Shown: piece by piece, positions 62,332 through 64,000 of the stretch
How the letters are laid out: every line of letters starts with the position of its first letter
Position numbering within the stretch: position 1 is the stretch's first letter
Assembly: GCA_001910725.1 (NCBI GenBank)
Contig: MJGA01000001.1
Span: 1,488,001 to 1,552,000 of the forward strand
Origin: Phanerodontia chrysosporium
Taxonomy: Eukaryota; Basidiomycota; Agaricomycetes; Polyporales; Phanerochaetaceae
Reading direction: 5' to 3'
DNA length: 64,000 bases
Notes under the pieces: generated by a model
Databases searched by the model: none
Told to the model about the DNA's origin: nothing
What the model saw: only the letters and a program-made list of their open reading frames with translations
Made by a program: the position numbers and the translations under genes

Positions 62332-63674
62332 ATGTCCTTGGCCGCCACGCTCAGAGCCCCGCGCTCGGTCGTCCGCAGTGCCCATGCGTGGCGCTCGTTT
62401 GCGACCGTCACTGACGTGAGTCCGTGAAACTCCAGCTTTCATGTACACCTTGTCTGACTTTCCTGACAGGCACCTGCGTTCAAGATACCCCTGATTAACT
62501 TCGGCAAATTCTTGAACGCCAGGTCCCCTGCAGAGAAGCGCCAGACAGCCGTGGAGGTCGTCACCGGTTTCAAGGACGTGGGCTTCATCTACCTAGAACA
62601 GCATGGTATCCCAGAGGCAACCGTCAAAAACGTACTCGCGCAGGCAAGTAACCAAGGTCTAACCGGCTTTGGCACGGCTCATCCCCAACGTGTCCGTCCA
62701 GAGCGCAGAGTTCTTCAGATTGCCGATCGAGACGAAGGTGAGTATTGTGGCTAGGGTACGTCAAGAGGGCTGAGTTGACAGCCATATTTAGGAAAATCTC
62801 AGATGGGTGGACCCCCGGGCGAACCGCGGTTACGTCGCGATCGGTCGTGAGCGCGCCACACAATCCTCAGATCCAGAAGAGATCGCTAGACTGCGCGCAC
62901 TGGCACCTGACTGCAAGGAAACTATGGAAATTGGGCGCGACTGGGACGAGACTTGGAAGAATCAATGGCCAGACGAGAGCGACGTCCCGCGGTTCAAGGA
63001 AACGATGCTAGATTTTTACCAAACCTGCCATGCCATCCACGTACACGTCATGCGCGCAATCGCACTCGGCCTAGATCTCGAAGAGGACTTCTTCGACAAG
63101 CTCATCGACCAGAAATGCCATAATCTCCGTCTTCTCTCCTACCCGCCTATCCAGACGGAAATTCTGAAGAGAGAAGGACAAGCTCGTGTTGCAGCTCACT
63201 CGGATTTCGGGACCATTACGCTTTTGTTTCAAGACTCTGTGAGTGTTTAGCGGTCTATTTCTGCGGCCGCTAGTGTCTGAATTTGATAAGGTCGGTGGCC
63301 TCGAGGTATTGAACCCTCATACGAAACGATTCCAACCCGCTAGACCAATCGTAAGCATCTCCGACTTGGTCGTTCGTGCGCTCACATATGTCGCCTAGCC
63401 TGGCACCATCGTCGTCAATACCGGCGACTTGTTGGCCCGCTGGAGTAACGATGTGCTACGCTCCACGGTGCACCGCGTCTCTGTTCCGCCGTCGACAGAG
63501 CTGAGCGCGCCGAGCGGAGGCATCACTCCGCTACGACAATCGGTCGCCTTCTTCTGCAACCCGAACTTCGATACCGTCATATCGTGTTTGCCAAACTGCG
63601 GCAAGGACGCGAAGTATGGCCCTGTGACAACGGAGGAGTACATCGTCAGCCGGCTCGCTGACACGTTCACATGA
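62332..63674 (+). CDS. 2-oxoglutarate/Fe(II)-dependent oxygenase (isopenicillin-N-synthase-like)
   Basis: Six exons from ATG 62332 to TGA 63672-63674. An Arg/Ala/Ser-rich start (MSLAATLRAPRSVVRSAHAW) resembles a mitochondrial presequence. The DIOX_N part reads FKIPLINFGKFLNARSPAEK and GFKDVGFIYLEQHGIPEATV, then AEFFRLPIETKENLRWVDPR and ANRGYVAIGRE. The oxygenase core has LDFYQTCHAIHVHVMRAIAL, LRLLSYPP, VAAHSDFGTITLLFQDS (iron ligands H and D), GTIVVNTGDLLARWSND, LRSTVHRVSVPP (third iron ligand H) and RQSVAFFCNPN (RxS for 2-oxoglutarate). It would hydroxylate or desaturate an unknown substrate. Intron 2 (62644-62701) uses a GC donor, GCAAGT, and an AG acceptor. All other joints are GT-AG and in frame. 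Confidence 0.85.
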
Positions 63675-64000
63675 GGGTCTACACGTGTACGTCCGTATCA
63701 TGATATTGCACGCCATGGGTTGACCGCTATTACACATTCGTCGCACTAGCATGTCTTTTTCGTGTTTTTATAGAAATTGTAGGGAATGGCATAGACGTAA
63801 CGGTGCTGGATGCGAGTAGGGTCACCACGACGATAAAACCAATTGAAACCCTGTTGTACGTCAGTGTTCATTTCCCCTGCTGCGAGATCACCCTAGAGCA
63901 CTGCGCTGGACACCGTGCGTTGCCCGTTAGAGTTCCCCTTGTTTTTGAGGCCGGTGACGCGCGGCGTCGCTTGTGTGGGTGGTAACCTCCGCACGTCCTA
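63675..64000 (+). other. Right-edge region, no gene seen
   Basis: 326 nt after the oxygenase stop. Contains its 3'UTR; the open frame at 63803-63985 shows no recognisable content. A gene beginning beyond the edge cannot be judged. Confidence 0.4.

Noticed and set aside
61114..62427. Plus-strand ORFs between the terpene synthase and the oxygenase
   Set aside because: Low-complexity Arg/Ser/Pro translations overlapping in several frames, typical of GC-rich non-coding DNA; no motif or splice evidence.
1..64000. tRNA, rRNA, transposon or viral genes
   Set aside because: Reading both strands I found no cloverleaf with a convincing B-box, no rRNA segment, no reverse transcriptase, transposase or long terminal repeat. 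A covariance-model scan would be needed to exclude small RNAs.

Overview
The window is nuclear DNA from a filamentous basidiomycete fungus, most likely an agaricomycete. The evidence is dense, mostly intron-rich protein genes with introns of about 50-60 nt, GT-AG splice sites, and eukaryotic housekeeping proteins. These include Elongator, SmF, NC2-beta, SWR1/NuA4, mitochondrial complex I factors, dynein and an exon-junction-complex protein. I see no rRNA, tRNA, CRISPR array, transposon or viral sequence that I can support. About 33 protein genes are called.

Layout. 1-14 kb: a BAR/IVY1-like protein (cut by the left edge), PAB2, mitochondrial bL19, a Zn2Cys6 regulator, an acyl-CoA dehydrogenase, an AcpS-type phosphopantetheinyl transferase and ELP2. 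14-21 kb: an eIF4A-like protein with eroded helicase motifs, an RRM protein, FMC1, SmF and NC2-beta. 21-32 kb: a small secreted cysteine protein, an FAD monooxygenase, an Sfp-type phosphopantetheinyl transferase, a MAK32-like kinase, RNase Z, SWC4 and NDUFAF3. 32-46 kb: a ubiquitin-like protein, NDUFA8, VTC1, an SFR1/MEI5-like recombination factor, a 2.9-kb gap, an orphan PPxY protein, an SDR and an IME4/METTL3 methyltransferase. 47-51 kb: two convergent paralogous genes for secreted, His-rich, Kex2-type precursor proteins. 51-64 kb: a Barentsz-like protein, dynein light intermediate chain, TIP41, a coiled-coil protein, a trichodiene-synthase-type terpene synthase and a 2-oxoglutarate/Fe(II) oxygenase.

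The most novel item is the 47.3-50.9 kb pair. One gene carries eight 93-nt tandem units, each encoding the core SGAFNLLKFIGGILRR followed by a dibasic cleavage site. The other carries one diverged unit. Both share a signal peptide, a propeptide, exon lengths, TATA spacing and a 5'UTR intron.

Many otherwise normal housekeeping genes contain apparent single-base losses that break the reading frame, roughly 15 or more in the window. I read these as sequence or assembly errors rather than pseudogenes, and list them in the entries. Many genes are arranged head to head with start codons less than 300 nt apart, which suggests shared promoters.
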